This document shows, piece by piece, positions 51,516-62,438 of a DNA stretch of 64,000 nucleotides. This DNA is from Vibrio rumoiensis 1S-45 (GTDB lineage Bacteria > Pseudomonadota > Gammaproteobacteria > Enterobacterales > Vibrionaceae), in the NCBI RefSeq assembly GCF_000286955.2, contig NZ_AJYK02000043.1, forward strand, positions 1-64,000, read 5' to 3'. Position numbers and translations under genes: made by a program. How positions within the stretch are numbered: the first letter of the stretch is position 1; every line of letters starts with the position of its first letter. The notes beneath the pieces are model-generated. The model had not been told where the DNA came from and ran no database searches. It saw only the letters and a list, made by a program, of their open reading frames with translations.

Positions 51516-52466
51516 TTAGAATTTTACGAGTGCTGAGCCCCAAGTAAAACCGCCACCAAATGCTTCGAGTAATAACAATTGACCGCGTTGAATGCGACCG
51601 TCTCGTACTGCTTCATCTAAAGCCGTCGGTACCGTTGCCGCCGACGTATTACCATGACGATCAAGCGTAACCACTACTTGATCTAAAGACATCGCCAATT
51701 TTTTGGCCGTCGCAGAAATAATACGAAGGTTCGCTTGATGAGGCACCAACCAATCCAATTCAGTTTTGGCCATGCCATTAGCTTCTAGCGTGTCTTTAAC
51801 CAATTTAGATAACTGAGTAACCGCAACTTTAAATACTTCATTACCAGCCATGTGCAGCCATGCATCAATGTATTCACCACGCTTGGCTTCTTCTAAGCTA
51901 AGTAGCTCACCAAAGCGACCATCTGCGTGTAAATGCGTGGAGATAATACCCGGCTCTTCACTTGCACCAAGTACAACAGCCCCAGCGGCATCACCGAATA
52001 AAATAATGGTTGAACGATCTTCTGGATCACACATTTTCGATAACGCGTCAGCACCAACTACTAACACATTTTTCGCCATACCTGTCTTAATGTGCTGATC
52101 AGCAACCGACAAGGCATAGACAAAACCAGAACAAGCGGCCGCTATATCAAAAGCTGGGCAGCCTTTAATACCTAGGGCAGCTTGAACTTGGCAAGCAGAC
52201 GATGGGAACTTGTGGCTACCACTGGTGGTTGCAACAATGATTAGGTCGATATCGTTCTTATCGATTCCAGCCATATCAATCGCATTGACTGAAGCATGGT
52301 ATGCCATATCTGCAACTGATTCATCCGGTGCAGAAATACGACGTTCACGGATACCTGTACGGGTGATGATCCACTCATCACTCGTATCGACCATTTTCTC
52401 TAAATCGGCGTTAGTACGCACTTGACTCGGTAGGTAACTACCGGTACCTAAAATTTTGCTATTCAT
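51516..52466 (-). CDS. fabH: 3-oxoacyl-ACP synthase III FabH
   Basis: Starts fatty acid synthesis from acetyl-CoA and malonyl-ACP. The 316 residues have the Cys-His-Asn triad: cysteine in [12 protein letters not shown] near 112, histidine in VPHQANLRI near 244 and asparagine in [10 protein letters not shown] near 274. It lies 5 bp after plsX, so the two are co-translated or co-transcribed. Confidence 0.96.
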   Translation of the reverse strand: MNSKILGTGSYLPSQVRTNADLEKMVDTSDEWIITRTGIRERRISAPDESVADMAYHASVNAIDMAGIDKNDIDLIIVATTSGSHKFPSSACQVQAALGIKGCPAFDIAAACSGFVYALSVADQHIKTGMAKNVLVVGADALSKMCDPEDRSTIILFGDAAGAVVLGASEEPGIISTHLHADGRFGELLSLEEAKRGEYIDAWLHMAGNEVFKVAVTQLSKLVKDTLEANGMAKTELDWLVPHQANLRIISATAKKLAMSLDQVVVTLDRHGNTSAATVPTALDEAVRDGRIQRGQLLLLEAFGGGFTWGSALVKF

Positions 52467-52471
52467 GAAGA

Positions 52472-53497
52472 CTAATAATGCCTCTCGAGTAAAACCGCTT
52501 CTAAACGATCGCTTATACGGCTTGGGACTTGTTGTTTGACTTCATACACCGCCTCACCAATTGCATTGATAATAGCAGATGTGTCCGCTTGTCCGTGGCT
52601 TTTGATAACAATGCCGCGCAATCCTAGCAAACTTGCACCATTATACTGGTCGGGGTTCAGTGTTTTTAACTCATTAAATAGTCGAGAAAACACTTTTTGG
52701 GCAATCCACCCTTTCATTGTTGAAGAACTAAAATGATTTTTCAGCTTTTGATGAAACAAGTGTGCGACACCTTCACAGGATTTCAAACACACGTTTCCGA
52801 CAAAACCATCACAAACTATCACATCTGCGACATCATAAAAAAGCTGATTTCCTTCAATATAGCCAGAATAATTAATTTCTTTGGTTTGGCTGAGCAGTTC
52901 TGAGCAACGTTTAACCAAATCGTTGCCTTTTATTTCTTCTTCGCCAACATTCAACAATGCCACGCGTGGAGGCTTTTCTATATGAACTTGCGCCAAAGCA
53001 CTGCCCATTACGGCAAATTGAAATAAAGTATCGGCATCAACAGAGATATTTGCGCCAAGATCAAGCATCCAAGTTTTCTTACCTGATATGGTAGGTAAAG
53101 CGCTCACCAAAGCAGGTCTATCAATGCCGGGAAGTAACTTTAAACGAAATTTAGACAAAGCCATCAAAGCGCCGGTATTACCACCGCTCACACAAGCGTC
53201 AGCCATGCCATCAGCAACATGGTCTAATGCAATACGCATCGAGCTACCTGCGCTATTACGCAAAGCTAAAGAAGGCTTTTCACAATTAGAAATACATCTC
53301 TCACTATGTTTAATGATGAGACGAGGGGTCGGAGTAAATCCGAGATGAGTCAGTTGTTTCGTGATTTGTCCACGATCACCAACCAGAATAACTTTCAGCT
53401 CTGGGAAATGTGACAATGCCTGCACGGCGGCAGGCACTGTTACGCGAGGACCGAAATCCCCGCCCATTGCATCAAGTGCAACGGTAATAGTTTGCAA
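52472..53497 (-). CDS. plsX: Phosphate acyltransferase PlsX
   Basis: Makes acyl-phosphate from acyl-ACP for PlsY-dependent phospholipid synthesis. The 341 residues begin [14 protein letters not shown] and carry the family motifs [20 protein letters not shown] near 140 and [15 protein letters not shown] near 224. It follows rpmF by 9 bp, the conserved rpmF-plsX-fabH order. Confidence 0.95.
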   Translation of the reverse strand: MQTITVALDAMGGDFGPRVTVPAAVQALSHFPELKVILVGDRGQITKQLTHLGFTPTPRLIIKHSERCISNCEKPSLALRNSAGSSMRIALDHVADGMADACVSGGNTGALMALSKFRLKLLPGIDRPALVSALPTISGKKTWMLDLGANISVDADTLFQFAVMGSALAQVHIEKPPRVALLNVGEEEIKGNDLVKRCSELLSQTKEINYSGYIEGNQLFYDVADVIVCDGFVGNVCLKSCEGVAHLFHQKLKNHFSSSTMKGWIAQKVFSRLFNELKTLNPDQYNGASLLGLRGIVIKSHGQADTSAIINAIGEAVYEVKQQVPSRISDRLEAVLLERHY

Positions 53498-53506
53498 AGG
53501 TCAACC

Positions 53507-53677
53507 TTACTTGTTGATAACCTTTTTGCCACGGTAGTAACCGTCAGCAGTCACGTTGTGACGTAGGTGAGTTTCACCTGAAGTTGCGTCTACAGATAAT
53601 GCACTAGTTGTTAGCGCATCGTGTGAACGACGCATGCCACGCATTGAACGTGATTTTTTGCTCTTTTGTACGGCCAT
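53507..53677 (-). CDS. rpmF: Ribosomal protein L32
   Basis: A 56-residue basic large-subunit protein, start [20 protein letters not shown], end VINK. The sequence matches the E. coli-type L32 without zinc cysteines. AAGGAG lies 8 bp before the ATG. It sits between yceD and plsX as in most gammaproteobacteria. Confidence 0.95.
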   Translation of the reverse strand: MAVQKSKKSRSMRGMRRSHDALTTSALSVDATSGETHLRHNVTADGYYRGKKVINK

Positions 53678-53720
53678 GACCCTACTCCTTTGTTTTTAGA
53701 CGTTGATGCTATCTAGAGCA

Positions 53721-54245
53721 CTAACGCTTCAAATTTTTTAAAACATCGAATGGATTCGGTTTATCTTCAAGAAGTTCTTCTGGAAGTTTACCAAACACCA
53801 AATTGTTTGATTGAACGCTACATTCAGATTCGTCATGCATTGCAATTTGAGGTAATTCTAGAATGAACTCGTCTTCCACTAATTTAATCAAATCCAACTC
53901 ACCGTACTCGTTCAGATCTACCAAATCGTACTCTTCCGGTGCGTCTTGTTCACTTTTCTCATTATAATAAGGAGTACAAGTGAACTCTACTTCACACCAA
54001 TGGGTGAAGTTTTGATTACAGCGTTGACATTCTAATTCGACTTCAACGTTAGCTTTACCAGAGATAACGGTTAGTCGCTGTTCATCCATATCAAAGGACA
54101 ATGTAACTTCTGCGTCGCGTTTGACGCCTTCAGTTAACTCGGCAATTCGCTTTAATAAACTAACTTGGATTATACCTTGATAATCTAAGCGTTTTTGAGC
54201 AGATTTTGCTGGGTCTACTGTACGCGGTATTTTTACCTTTTGCAT
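53721..54245 (-). CDS. yceD: YceD (DUF177), 23S rRNA accumulation protein
   Basis: A 174-residue protein needed for normal 23S rRNA levels in E. coli. It starts MQKVKIPRTVDPAKSAQKRLDY, like the E. coli protein, has the CQRC motif near 76 and an acidic C-terminal half (LVEDEFILELPQ, then FGKLPEELLEDKPNPFDVL). Together with rpmF it starts the plsX-fab chain. The promoter in front lies only 9 bp from its ATG. Confidence 0.93.
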   Translation of the reverse strand: MQKVKIPRTVDPAKSAQKRLDYQGIIQVSLLKRIAELTEGVKRDAEVTLSFDMDEQRLTVISGKANVEVELECQRCNQNFTHWCEVEFTCTPYYNEKSEQDAPEEYDLVDLNEYGELDLIKLVEDEFILELPQIAMHDESECSVQSNNLVFGKLPEELLEDKPNPFDVLKNLKR

Positions 54246-54254
54246 AGGGCGCGA

Positions 54255-54283
54255 ATATTATCCTCCAAAATGAATTTAGTCAA
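54255..54283 (-). promoter_or_regulatory. Promoter of yceD-rpmF-plsX-fab, almost leaderless
   Basis: On the minus strand TTGACT (54283-54278), 17 bp, TAATAT (54260-54255). The -10 ends 9 bp before the yceD ATG, so the transcript would have only 2-4 leader bases. GGAGG lies inside the spacer and would not be in the RNA. Confidence 0.7.
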
Positions 54284-54437
54284 AGGAAAAGGCAAAAAAC
54301 TTGCACTTTCCTTACTCGCTTTTATTTAATCGTTTCTTAATCTAAAAGTGACCACAAAGAAATTTCAATGACGTCGCTTTCTGATTGGTTTACTGTATAA
54401 CTCAATTGACCATTGAACCGAGCATCAAGTGAAAAGT

Positions 54438-55019
54438 ATGATTGAAACACAATTAATTTTAGCTTCAACTTCTATTTATCGAAAACAATTACTAGAGAAA
54501 TTGTCCATATCTTTTGAAACTAAAGAACCTGATTGTGACGAAACGCCAAGAGCCCATGAAAATGCCCAAGATCTCGTTCTTCGCTTGGCTCAAACCAAAG
54601 CTGAATCCTGCTCGCTTGATCGCCCTTCATTGGTTATTGGCTCTGATCAAGTCTGCGTAATTGATGGTCAGATCATTGGCAAACCGTTAACCCGAGAAAA
54701 TGCAATAACTCAACTTCTCAATGCATCAGGACGAGCGGTTACCTTTTACACTGGATTAGCGTTATTCAATTCCACTAACAAAAATACCGACGTTCAACTA
54801 GATACATTTACGGTTTATTTTCGCCAACTAACACAACAACAAATCGAAAATTACGTCGATAAAGAAGAACCTTTTTATTGTGCTGGTAGCTTTAAAAGTG
54901 AAGGTCTTGGTATCGCTTTATTTGAACGTTTAGAAGGAAAAGATCCAAACACGTTAGTTGGACTCCCTCTTATTACACTCATCGACATGCTAAATAAACA
55001 AGGGGTTAATATCCTTTAG
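54438..55019 (+). CDS. Maf family nucleotide pyrophosphatase (YceF-type)
   Basis: House-cleaning pyrophosphatase; E. coli YceF prefers 7-methyl-GTP. The start at 54438 gives 193 residues beginning [19 protein letters not shown], the family pattern with the catalytic ASTS-x-x-R loop at 9-15, then CDETP near 34, [17 protein letters not shown] near 71 and [23 protein letters not shown] near 155. GTG at 54429 is an alternative start. It is divergent from yceD and convergent with rluC, as in E. coli. Confidence 0.9.
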   Translation: MIETQLILASTSIYRKQLLEKLSISFETKEPDCDETPRAHENAQDLVLRLAQTKAESCSLDRPSLVIGSDQVCVIDGQIIGKPLTRENAITQLLNASGRAVTFYTGLALFNSTNKNTDVQLDTFTVYFRQLTQQQIENYVDKEEPFYCAGSFKSEGLGIALFERLEGKDPNTLVGLPLITLIDMLNKQGVNIL

Positions 55020-55034
55020 CCCATTACTGTAGTG

Positions 55035-55982
55035 TTATTTTTTACTTCTTAAGGCCGACAATGTCTTTTCTAATTTCGTTTCCATCGGCGCCGAGATATC
55101 CATGGCCTCTTCTGTCGACGGATGGATAAATTTAATATTGGCGGCATGAAGGAATAATCGGCCTAATCCAAACTGACGAGTGTAAGCATCAAAACGTCGG
55201 TCACCATATCGATCATCCCACGCAATCGGATGGCCAGCATATTGACAATGAACTCGAATCTGATGAGTACGGCCCGTTATTGGACTCGCTTGTACCAACG
55301 TCGCCTGATCAAACTTTTCTAATATTTTATAGCGTGTTTCTGATGGTTTCCCATTTGGATTAACCCGAACGATGCTATTGATTTCATTCTTTAACAACGG
55401 TGCCTTGATCACTTTACAACTGGACTTCCACTCTCCCATCACAAGTGCAAAGTAATATTTTTGAACCGTTTTCTCACGAAACTGTGCTTGAAGATGACGA
55501 AGCGCTGAGCGTTTCTTCGCAACCAATAAAATCCCAGAAGTGTCTCTGTCTATTCTATGCACCAATTCTAAAAACCGCGCTTGTGGCCTTAACGCCCTTA
55601 ATGCTTCTATCGCACCAAACTTAAGGCCACTGCCACCATGAACGGCCGTGCCAGAAGGTTTATTCAAAATCAGCATGCTATCATCTTCAAAAATAATGCA
55701 ATGTTCTAATTCAGACACCTTATCGAGCTTGGTACTCACTGGTGCTGCATCTTCTGATTCAGAAATACGAACTGGTGGAATTCTAACCATGTCGCCAGCT
55801 TGCAGCTTATATTCGGCTTTAACCCGTTTTTTATTTACGCGAACCTCTCCCTTACGCAAGATGCGGTACACCATGCTTTTTGGGATTTGTTTGAGTTGAT
55901 TACGCAAAAAATTATCTATTCTTTGCCCTGCCATATCAGCATCAATATCAACAAATTTTACTTCAGTTTTAATATCAGTCAT
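55035..55982 (-). CDS. rluC: 23S rRNA pseudouridine synthase RluC
   Basis: Makes pseudouridine at 955, 2504 and 2580 of 23S rRNA (E. coli numbering). The start at 55982 gives 315 residues, with an S4 domain at about 14-75 (GQRIDNFLRNQLKQIPKSMVYRILRKGEVRVN) and the catalytic aspartate in LVHRIDRDTSGILLVAKK near 143. The longer frame to 56003 adds seven residues without family support. Divergent from rne. Confidence 0.93.
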   Translation of the reverse strand: MTDIKTEVKFVDIDADMAGQRIDNFLRNQLKQIPKSMVYRILRKGEVRVNKKRVKAEYKLQAGDMVRIPPVRISESEDAAPVSTKLDKVSELEHCIIFEDDSMLILNKPSGTAVHGGSGLKFGAIEALRALRPQARFLELVHRIDRDTSGILLVAKKRSALRHLQAQFREKTVQKYYFALVMGEWKSSCKVIKAPLLKNEINSIVRVNPNGKPSETRYKILEKFDQATLVQASPITGRTHQIRVHCQYAGHPIAWDDRYGDRRFDAYTRQFGLGRLFLHAANIKFIHPSTEEAMDISAPMETKLEKTLSALRSKK

Positions 55983-56003
55983 AACCGCTATTCTAGCATT
56001 CAA

Positions 56004-56647
56004 ACGTAAATGAGTGTGACAACAATCTCAAAATTATACCTCTGCTTTTATCCCCCACGTATCTCTTTTTCATGAAAGCGAATAAAATAACAACAGAAAC
56101 ACAACCAACACACTGAAATAATAGACTTTAACACTCTATTAATAATGCTTTTAATGAAATTAAATTCAAAGTTAACCACAGGTTTTCCCATTTATTTGTG
56201 CACTTTATAACAAAGCTGATTGCTGATATTTATTCTCGCTGCTATAGTTCACAGCTGCAATGGTTGTATTGAACATTTTCTATGCAAATTTAATGTCAAC
56301 TATTTGCGATTATGAGTAGAACGCTTCCCACCGTCGTGCCGCATTAGGCGTAAGACACAACCGAAGAAGATCAACTTATCGCCTACTCACGTTATCAATG
56401 CAGAAGTAATACCGACTAGAATCGGACCAGGCATTCTTGTTCTACCCAAAGTAATTGAAACTGAATTCTGTTCTTAAATTAAGACAGCCAGTTTTGAATA
56501 AGACAGGTATGAATGTGTGGCAACTATCGTGCCCCAGCGCATCCCCTTTACAGCCGTGAGGTTGAAGCCAAAGCCATGGGATCTGGCACCTTTGATACGA
56601 CAAAAGCGATAAGCAATTATCACGAAGAAAAACAACGAGAATTTAAA
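56004..56647. promoter_or_regulatory. rluC-rne intergenic region with long rne leader
   Basis: A promoter TTGCTG (56220-56225), 17 bp, TATAGT (56243-56248) points to rne, giving a leader of about 390 nt. E. coli rne has a 361-nt leader whose hairpins let RNase E cleave its own mRNA. Here the leader can form a long-range stem between GAGTAG (about 56313) and CTACTC (about 56392) and a local stem CCGA / TCGG (near 56412-56425), but I cannot match them base by base with the E. coli elements. An in-frame extension of rne from 56513 has no family support. Confidence 0.5.
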
Positions 56648-59600
56648 ATGAAAAGAATGTTGATCAACGCAACTCAAAAAGAAGAGTTGCGCGTCGCATT
56701 AGTTGATGGTCAGAAACTGTTTGATTTAGACATCGAGAGTCCTGGGCATGAATCTAAAAAAGCTAACATCTATAAAGGTCGTATCACCCGCGTTGAGCCA
56801 AGTCTAGAAGCTGCATTTGTAGATTATGGTGCTGACCGACATGGTTTCCTTCCTCTTAAAGAAATAGCCAAAGAATACTTCCCCGCAGGTTACTCTTATC
56901 AAGGCCGCCCAAGCATTAAAGAAGTGCTTAAAGAAGGTCAAGAAGTTATCGTACAAGTTGAAAAAGAAGAACGTGGTCAAAAAGGCGCAGCCTTAACTAC
57001 ATTCATCTCTTTAGCAGGTAGCTACTTAGTCTTGATGCCAAACAACCCTCGTGCTGGTGGTATTTCACGCCGTATCGAAGGTGATGAGCGTACTGAACTT
57101 AAAGCAGCATTAAGCACATTAGAACTTCCTCAAGGTATGGGCTTAATTGTACGTACTGCCGGTGTAGGTAAAAGTGCTGAAGAGCTAGAGTGGGATTTAA
57201 ACATCCTCCTAAAGCACTGGTCTGCAATTAAGGAAGCATCGGATACTGAAGTCGCTCCATTCCTGATCCACCAAGAAAGTAATGTGATTGTTCGCGCTAT
57301 TCGTGACTATCTACGTCGCGACATTGGTGAAATCCTGATCGATAGCAACACTATTTATGAACGTGCTCGCGATCATATTCAGTTGGTTCGCCCTGATTTT
57401 GTTTCTCGCGTTAAGAAATACGATGGTGATGTTCCGCTATTTAGCCATTACCAAATTGAAAGCCAGATCGAATCAGCTTTCCAACGTGAAGTTCGTCTTC
57501 CTTCAGGTGGTTCTATTGTTATCGACCCAACTGAAGCTTTAACGTCTATCGATATTAACTCCGCTCGTGCAACGAAAGGTAGTGACATTGAAGAAACGGC
57601 ATTAAACACCAACTTAGAAGCAGCAGATGAAATTGCTCGTCAATTGCGCCTTCGCGATTTAGGTGGGTTAGTGGTTATCGATTTCATTGATATGACGCCA
57701 GTTCGCCATCAACGTGAAGTTGAAACACGTATGCGTGAAGCGGTTCGAATGGATCGTGCTCGCGTTCAAATAGGCCGTATTTCTCGCTTTGGTTTACTTG
57801 AGATGTCTCGCCAACGTTTAAGCCCTTCTTTGGCAGAAGCAAGTCACCATATTTGTCCTCGCTGTACCGGTACCGGTGTCGTCCGTGACAATGAATCATT
57901 AGCTCTATCGGTTCTTCGATTAATTGAAGAAGAAGCGTTAAAAGATAACAGCTCTCAAGTACTAGCAGTTGTGCCTGTACCGATTGCATCTTACTTGTTA
58001 AACGAAAAGCGTAAGTCTATTCAGCATATTGAAAAGCACCAAGATGTGAACATCATCGTGGTACCAAATGCTGATATGGAAACACCACACTTTGAAGTGG
58101 TTCGTTTGCGTGACGGTGAAGAGCATCAAATTCTGTCATACCTAATGCCTCAACGTATTGAAGCATTTAAAGAAGCAGAAAGTAAAGAACCGATTGTTGC
58201 CGATCTTAAGCCTCGTCGCATTGAAGAACCAGTATTGAAAGGCTTTGCTCCATCAAGTGCACCGGCACCAGCTGCCCCAGCACCAGCGGCAAAACCGAAA
58301 GCAGAAGAGAAAACTGAACAATCTTCTGGCATTGGTGGTTTGTTTAAAGCCATTGGTAACTTCCTGTTTGGTGCTGGCACTAAAACAGAAGAAGAAAAAC
58401 CGGCTGAAGAGCAAAAACCAACAACGCAAAACCGTCAACGCAATGATCAACGTGACAATCGTCGTCGTAGTAATAACCGCGATCGCAACGAAAGAAACAA
58501 CGAACAACGTAAACGCCGTAAGCCTCGCAATGAAGCGCCTGTAGAAAAAGTAGCAGAAACAACAACTGCAGCTCAATCGACAGATGCTCGTAACGACAAG
58601 CGCCGTAAGCCAAAGCAAGATAAGAAGCCTGCAAAAGCGACAACAAAAGTCGTCGAGCAAGGACAACAACTTGCCGCGGAAGCACAAACAACAAAATCTT
58701 CTACTTCAAATGAAGAAAAGACGACTCAAGTAAAACAACGTCGTCAACGTCGTCAAATGAAGAAAAAAGTTCGCGTTAATGAGCAAGTAGCCGAAGAGGT
58801 TGTAACTCAAGACATCGCTAATCAAGAAGCCGTAACTCAAGAGCCTGTTTCTCAGAAAACAACGACTCAAGATACGATTGTTGCTCAAGATACTGAGAAC
58901 AACGCTCAAGATAAGAACGCCACTGATAAAGAAGATGGTCAACAACGTCGTAATCGCCGTTCACCACGTCACCTACGTGCAAGTGGTCAACGTCGCCGTC
59001 GTACTCGCGATCGTCGTCCTAATCCGTACCGTCTGCGTACTGGTGGTGTTGCATCTCCTGAGATGGCAATGGGTAAAGTATGGCCACAGTATGTACCAGA
59101 AAAGCCGACTCAAAAAGTACAAACCCCAACGGTTGAAGCTATTGAAACGCCAAAGGCTGAATCAGTTGCACTAGGTGGGTTTGCCTTCCCAGAAATGTCG
59201 ATGGGCAAGATTATTGTGTCACGCGCTGAGAATGAGCCAAAACCTGAATTGGTTGAAGCACAAGCCGACACTGTTGTTGATGTTAAGCCACAAGAAAATG
59301 TTGTAGATACCGTGAAAGTCGATTCACCTGTTGCTATCGAAACATCAGCATCACAACCAGCAATGACACCTCAACAAGAAGTGACCACAGCGATAGAAGA
59401 AACTAAAGCTGAAAAAGCAAGTGAAGCCTCTGTTGTTGAAACAGCAGCAATCACACCTGTCACGGAAGCAAAAACGAAACCAACGGCACCTAAAGCGACT
59501 AAAGCAAATGCACTACGTGTGAAATCACAAGTGAGTGCGCCAATGGCTAAAGCCTCTGGCACTGGTGAACTAAATGAAATCACCGTGATTGCGGCGCCTT

Positions 59601-59692
59601 TCCGTGAGCCAACGTTCACAGGAAAGTCAGCCGGTAGCCAAGCAGCTTCTGGTCAAGCCTCTTCTGGTATGTCAAAAACATTAAATGACTAA
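56648..59692 (+). CDS. rne: Ribonuclease E
   Basis: Essential endoribonuclease and degradosome scaffold. With the start at 56648 ([21 protein letters not shown]) it has 1014 residues. The catalytic half (about 1-520) has the S1 domain (36-118), catalytic aspartates in [10 protein letters not shown] near 303 and [10 protein letters not shown] near 346, and the Zn-link CPRCTGTG near 404. The C-terminal half is disordered: an amphipathic membrane anchor ([15 protein letters not shown] near 565), Arg-rich RNA-binding tracts (near 590-630, 685-705 and 765-795), a repeated PEM-MGK motif and Glu/Val/Thr-rich linkers. A terminator follows. Confidence 0.96.
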   Translation: MKRMLINATQKEELRVALVDGQKLFDLDIESPGHESKKANIYKGRITRVEPSLEAAFVDYGADRHGFLPLKEIAKEYFPAGYSYQGRPSIKEVLKEGQEVIVQVEKEERGQKGAALTTFISLAGSYLVLMPNNPRAGGISRRIEGDERTELKAALSTLELPQGMGLIVRTAGVGKSAEELEWDLNILLKHWSAIKEASDTEVAPFLIHQESNVIVRAIRDYLRRDIGEILIDSNTIYERARDHIQLVRPDFVSRVKKYDGDVPLFSHYQIESQIESAFQREVRLPSGGSIVIDPTEALTSIDINSARATKGSDIEETALNTNLEAADEIARQLRLRDLGGLVVIDFIDMTPVRHQREVETRMREAVRMDRARVQIGRISRFGLLEMSRQRLSPSLAEASHHICPRCTGTGVVRDNESLALSVLRLIEEEALKDNSSQVLAVVPVPIASYLLNEKRKSIQHIEKHQDVNIIVVPNADMETPHFEVVRLRDGEEHQILSYLMPQRIEAFKEAESKEPIVADLKPRRIEEPVLKGFAPSSAPAPAAPAPAAKPKAEEKTEQSSGIGGLFKAIGNFLFGAGTKTEEEKPAEEQKPTTQNRQRNDQRDNRRRSNNRDRNERNNEQRKRRKPRNEAPVEKVAETTTAAQSTDARNDKRRKPKQDKKPAKATTKVVEQGQQLAAEAQTTKSSTSNEEKTTQVKQRRQRRQMKKKVRVNEQVAEEVVTQDIANQEAVTQEPVSQKTTTQDTIVAQDTENNAQDKNATDKEDGQQRRNRRSPRHLRASGQRRRRTRDRRPNPYRLRTGGVASPEMAMGKVWPQYVPEKPTQKVQTPTVEAIETPKAESVALGGFAFPEMSMGKIIVSRAENEPKPELVEAQADTVVDVKPQENVVDTVKVDSPVAIETSASQPAMTPQQEVTTAIEETKAEKASEASVVETAAITPVTEAKTKPTAPKATKANALRVKSQVSAPMAKASGTGELNEITVIAAPFREPTFTGKSAGSQAASGQASSGMSKTLND

Positions 59693-59714
59693 TCTATATT
59701 CGTCATCATAATGC

Positions 59715-59746
59715 AAACAAGGCCACTTAATGTGGCCTTGTTTTTT
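59715..59746 (+). terminator. Terminator downstream of rne
   Basis: 11-bp stem AACAAGGCCAC / GTGGCCTTGTT, 5-nt loop, T run. Confidence 0.9.
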
Positions 59747-59994
59747 ATAATCTACCAATAAAGATTTAGAAATCATCAAATGATTACAAGGCAATATTGG
59801 TAAACCATAATATAAGCAAATATTTCATTTATGGTTTCTTAGTATGTGATAAACATAACTGGTTGCAGTTATTTCAACCATTCTGTAACATTCGCCAACA
59901 AATTTACGTGCTTGTTGCTCATTAAATACACTCTTATATCCAATTTATTTAATTAGTAATTAGTCATCAACCTCTTACTATTAACTGAGTAAAC

Positions 59995-61554
59995 ATGTTC
60001 GAATTTCCACAAATTTCTAGTCAATCTGTAAAAAATGATGTGCTATCCGGCCTGACCGTTGCTTTAGCTCTGGTTCCTGAAGCCGTGGCTTTCGCATTTG
60101 TTGCCGGTGTTGATCCTATGATTGGCCTTTACGCTGCCTTTATCATGGGTTTAATGACCTCTATTTTTGGTGGACGTCCCGGTATGATTTCTGGTGCAAC
60201 CGGTGCAACCGCTGTTGTTATGGTCAGCCTTGTTGCCGTTCATGGTGTGCAATACTTGTTTGCAGCAATTTTATTAGTCGGTGTGATTCAAATTCTTGCA
60301 GGTCTTTTAAAACTAGGCAAGTTTATCCGTATTGTCCCTCACCCCGTAATGATTGGCTTTGTTAACGGTTTGGCTATCGTTATCTTTATGGCTCAGTTAG
60401 GACAGTTCAAAGCCCCAGATATTAATGGCATTATGGAATGGCTGCCCCAAGGTCAAATGATGATCATGCTTGGCTTAGTCGCATTAACTATGGCCATCAT
60501 TCATTTTCTACCTAAACTCACAAAAGCAGTTCCGTCATCTTTGGTTGCTATTGTCGCTGTTACTGCTATCACGCAGATCTTCAACTTAGATACGCGTACT
60601 GTAGTTGACTTCCTTCGTACCATGTCTGGTGATGTTAATTCGACTTTAGCCGGTGAACTTCCTACTTTTGCAATTCCAGCAGTGCCATTTAACTTAGAAA
60701 CCTTACGCATCATTTTCCCATATGCGCTAATTATTGCCGCAATTGGTTTAATTGAATCGTTACTCACGTTAACAGTCGTAGATGAAATGACCAACACACG
60801 CGGTAAAGGTAACCGTGAATGTATTGGACAGGGCCTCGGAAACTTAACCTGTTCTGTCTTTGGTGCAATGGGTGGCTGTGCCATGATTGGTCAATCTATG
60901 ATCAACATTAATTCAGGGGGCCGTAGTCGTCTTTCTGGTATTACGGCTGCAATTGCCCTACTTTGCTTTATTCTATTCACTGCAACTTGGATTGAAATGA
61001 TCCCTCTTGCGGCTTTAGTCGGTGTGATGTTCATGGTCGTTATCGGGACATTTGAATGGGCAACATTCAAGCTTGCTCGTCGTGTTCCAAAGCAAGATTT
61101 CTTTATCATTATCCTTGTAACGATTGTGACTGTAATGACTGACCTTGCGGTTGCGGTTGGTGTTGGTGTTGTAGCTTCTGCTCTCATGTTTGCTTGGCAG
61201 CATGCAAAACACATTAATGCAGTAACCAGTATTAACGAAGAAGGCTCTAAAGTTTACCATATCAATGGCCCTATCTTCTTTGGCTCTGCGGCTAACTTCA
61301 CGGAGCTATTTAATGCTGTTGATGACCCAATGGATGTTATCGTCGATTTCGGTCAATCACGTGTAGTTGATCACTCAGCAATTGAAGCGATTGAAACCAT
61401 CGCTGATCGTTATGCCAAAGTGGGTAAAACATTGCATTTACGCCACCTTAGCCAAGATTGCAAAACCTTATTGCATAAGGCTGGCAGCTTAGTTGAAATA
61501 AATGTGAAAGAAGACCCAACTTATAAAGTTATCGACGATCTACTCGCTGATTAA
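59995..61554 (+). CDS. SulP family anion transporter with STAS domain
   Basis: Inner membrane transporter of sulfate, bicarbonate or related anions. The 519 residues have about eleven to fourteen hydrophobic segments, the SulP core [24 protein letters not shown] near 18-41, [14 protein letters not shown] near 69, [21 protein letters not shown] near 300, and a C-terminal STAS domain (about 425-510; [19 protein letters not shown]). A GAG ribosome binding site precedes the ATG. Substrate cannot be told from sequence. It stands alone between terminators. Confidence 0.88.
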   Translation: MFEFPQISSQSVKNDVLSGLTVALALVPEAVAFAFVAGVDPMIGLYAAFIMGLMTSIFGGRPGMISGATGATAVVMVSLVAVHGVQYLFAAILLVGVIQILAGLLKLGKFIRIVPHPVMIGFVNGLAIVIFMAQLGQFKAPDINGIMEWLPQGQMMIMLGLVALTMAIIHFLPKLTKAVPSSLVAIVAVTAITQIFNLDTRTVVDFLRTMSGDVNSTLAGELPTFAIPAVPFNLETLRIIFPYALIIAAIGLIESLLTLTVVDEMTNTRGKGNRECIGQGLGNLTCSVFGAMGGCAMIGQSMININSGGRSRLSGITAAIALLCFILFTATWIEMIPLAALVGVMFMVVIGTFEWATFKLARRVPKQDFFIIILVTIVTVMTDLAVAVGVGVVASALMFAWQHAKHINAVTSINEEGSKVYHINGPIFFGSAANFTELFNAVDDPMDVIVDFGQSRVVDHSAIEAIETIADRYAKVGKTLHLRHLSQDCKTLLHKAGSLVEINVKEDPTYKVIDDLLAD

Positions 61555-61571
61555 TTTTTAACTCGTCTCAT

Positions 61572-61606
61572 AAAGCCCAGCCAATGTGTTGGGCTTTGTT
61601 CTTTTT
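61572..61606 (+). terminator. Terminator of the SulP gene
   Basis: 8-bp stem AAAGCCCA / TGGGCTTT, 10-nt loop, followed by GTTCTTTTT. Confidence 0.8.
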
Positions 61607-61700
61607 ATAACTTGCTGCCCCTTTCCCCTATCATTTATCCGTATTTAAACTTGTCTTATTTCGCTATCATCAAGAAAATTCTCGATGATGGAATCTGTAT

Positions 61701-62300
61701 ATGCCCCAGAAAAAGCAAGACCGACACCAAGAGCGCCAGCAAAAAATCAAACAAGAAGTCGACCAAAGAGTAGAAGCTGCTCAAGAAGAGAAAGGGCTAC
61801 TGCTTGTCATTACCGGTAACGGTAAAGGGAAGACTACAGCGGGCTTTGGCACAATTGCACGTGCGGTTGGACATGGTTTTAATTGTGCCGTTGCTCAATT
61901 TATTAAAGGCACTTGGGATAATGGTGAGAAAAACTTATTAGAAAAACTTGGGGTTGAATTTCAAGTCATGGCAACAGGTTTTACCTGGGAGACACAAGAT
62001 AAAGAAAGCGATACAGTAGCGGCGCAAAAAGTATGGCAAGAATGTAAACGAATGCTTAAAGATGAATCGCTCGATGTCATCTTATTCGACGAGATCACTT
62101 ATATGGTGACGTATGGCTATATTGACTTGGATGAAGTGCTAGAAGCATTATCACAGCGTCCTAAGATGCAATCGGTGGTGTTAACCGGCCGCGCAGCTCA
62201 TCGTCGTTTAATTGAAGCAGCAGATACCGTATCTGAAGTCAGAAATGTCAAACATGCTTTTGAATCTGGTGTAAAGGCACTGAAAGGAGTTGACTGGTAA
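61701..62300 (+). CDS. btuR: Corrinoid adenosyltransferase (CobO/BtuR)
   Basis: ATP:co(I)rrinoid adenosyltransferase that makes adenosylcobalamin from salvaged or synthesised corrinoids. The 199 residues (E. coli BtuR 196) have a basic/acidic helix at 1-30, the P-loop ITGNGKGKTTAGFG at 37-50, VAQFIKGTW near 70, ILFDEITYMVTYGY near 132 and VVLTGRAAHRRLIEAAD near 158. No other cobalamin genes are nearby, so it probably serves salvage. A terminator follows. Confidence 0.93.
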   Translation: MPQKKQDRHQERQQKIKQEVDQRVEAAQEEKGLLLVITGNGKGKTTAGFGTIARAVGHGFNCAVAQFIKGTWDNGEKNLLEKLGVEFQVMATGFTWETQDKESDTVAAQKVWQECKRMLKDESLDVILFDEITYMVTYGYIDLDEVLEALSQRPKMQSVVLTGRAAHRRLIEAADTVSEVRNVKHAFESGVKALKGVDW

Positions 62301-62362
62301 TAGCGGTAATTTATCAATGGCGTTAATTAATATTGGTAAACTGCTCTGTATCCGTATCCATA

Positions 62363-62394
62363 AATAACGCCACCTATTTTAAGGTGGCGTTATT
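62363..62394. terminator. Bidirectional terminator between btuR and the AsmA gene
   Basis: Perfect 12-bp stem AATAACGCCACC / GGTGGCGTTATT with an 8-nt loop; the T run is short (ATATA), but the stem is very stable. Confidence 0.75.
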
Positions 62395-62438
62395 ATATAC
62401 TTCTCATGGCTTAAACTTGATCGTTATACAAATAACTA

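Noticed and set aside
56513..56647. N-terminal extension of RNase E by 45 codons
   Set aside because: Conserved RNase E proteins begin MKRMLINA at 56648, and the upstream part falls in the expected regulatory leader.
58790..58905. Repeated TQ/SQ-rich coding stretch in rne considered as a DNA repeat or CRISPR-like array
   Set aside because: It is a degenerate amino acid repeat in a coding frame; no constant DNA repeat or spacer pattern.
58253..59174. Several overlapping open frames on both strands opposite or inside the 3' half of rne
   Set aside because: They arise from the low-complexity Arg/Gln/Glu codon content of the RNase E tail; compositions are odd (Leu/Cys/Phe-rich) and no ribosome binding site or homology is seen.
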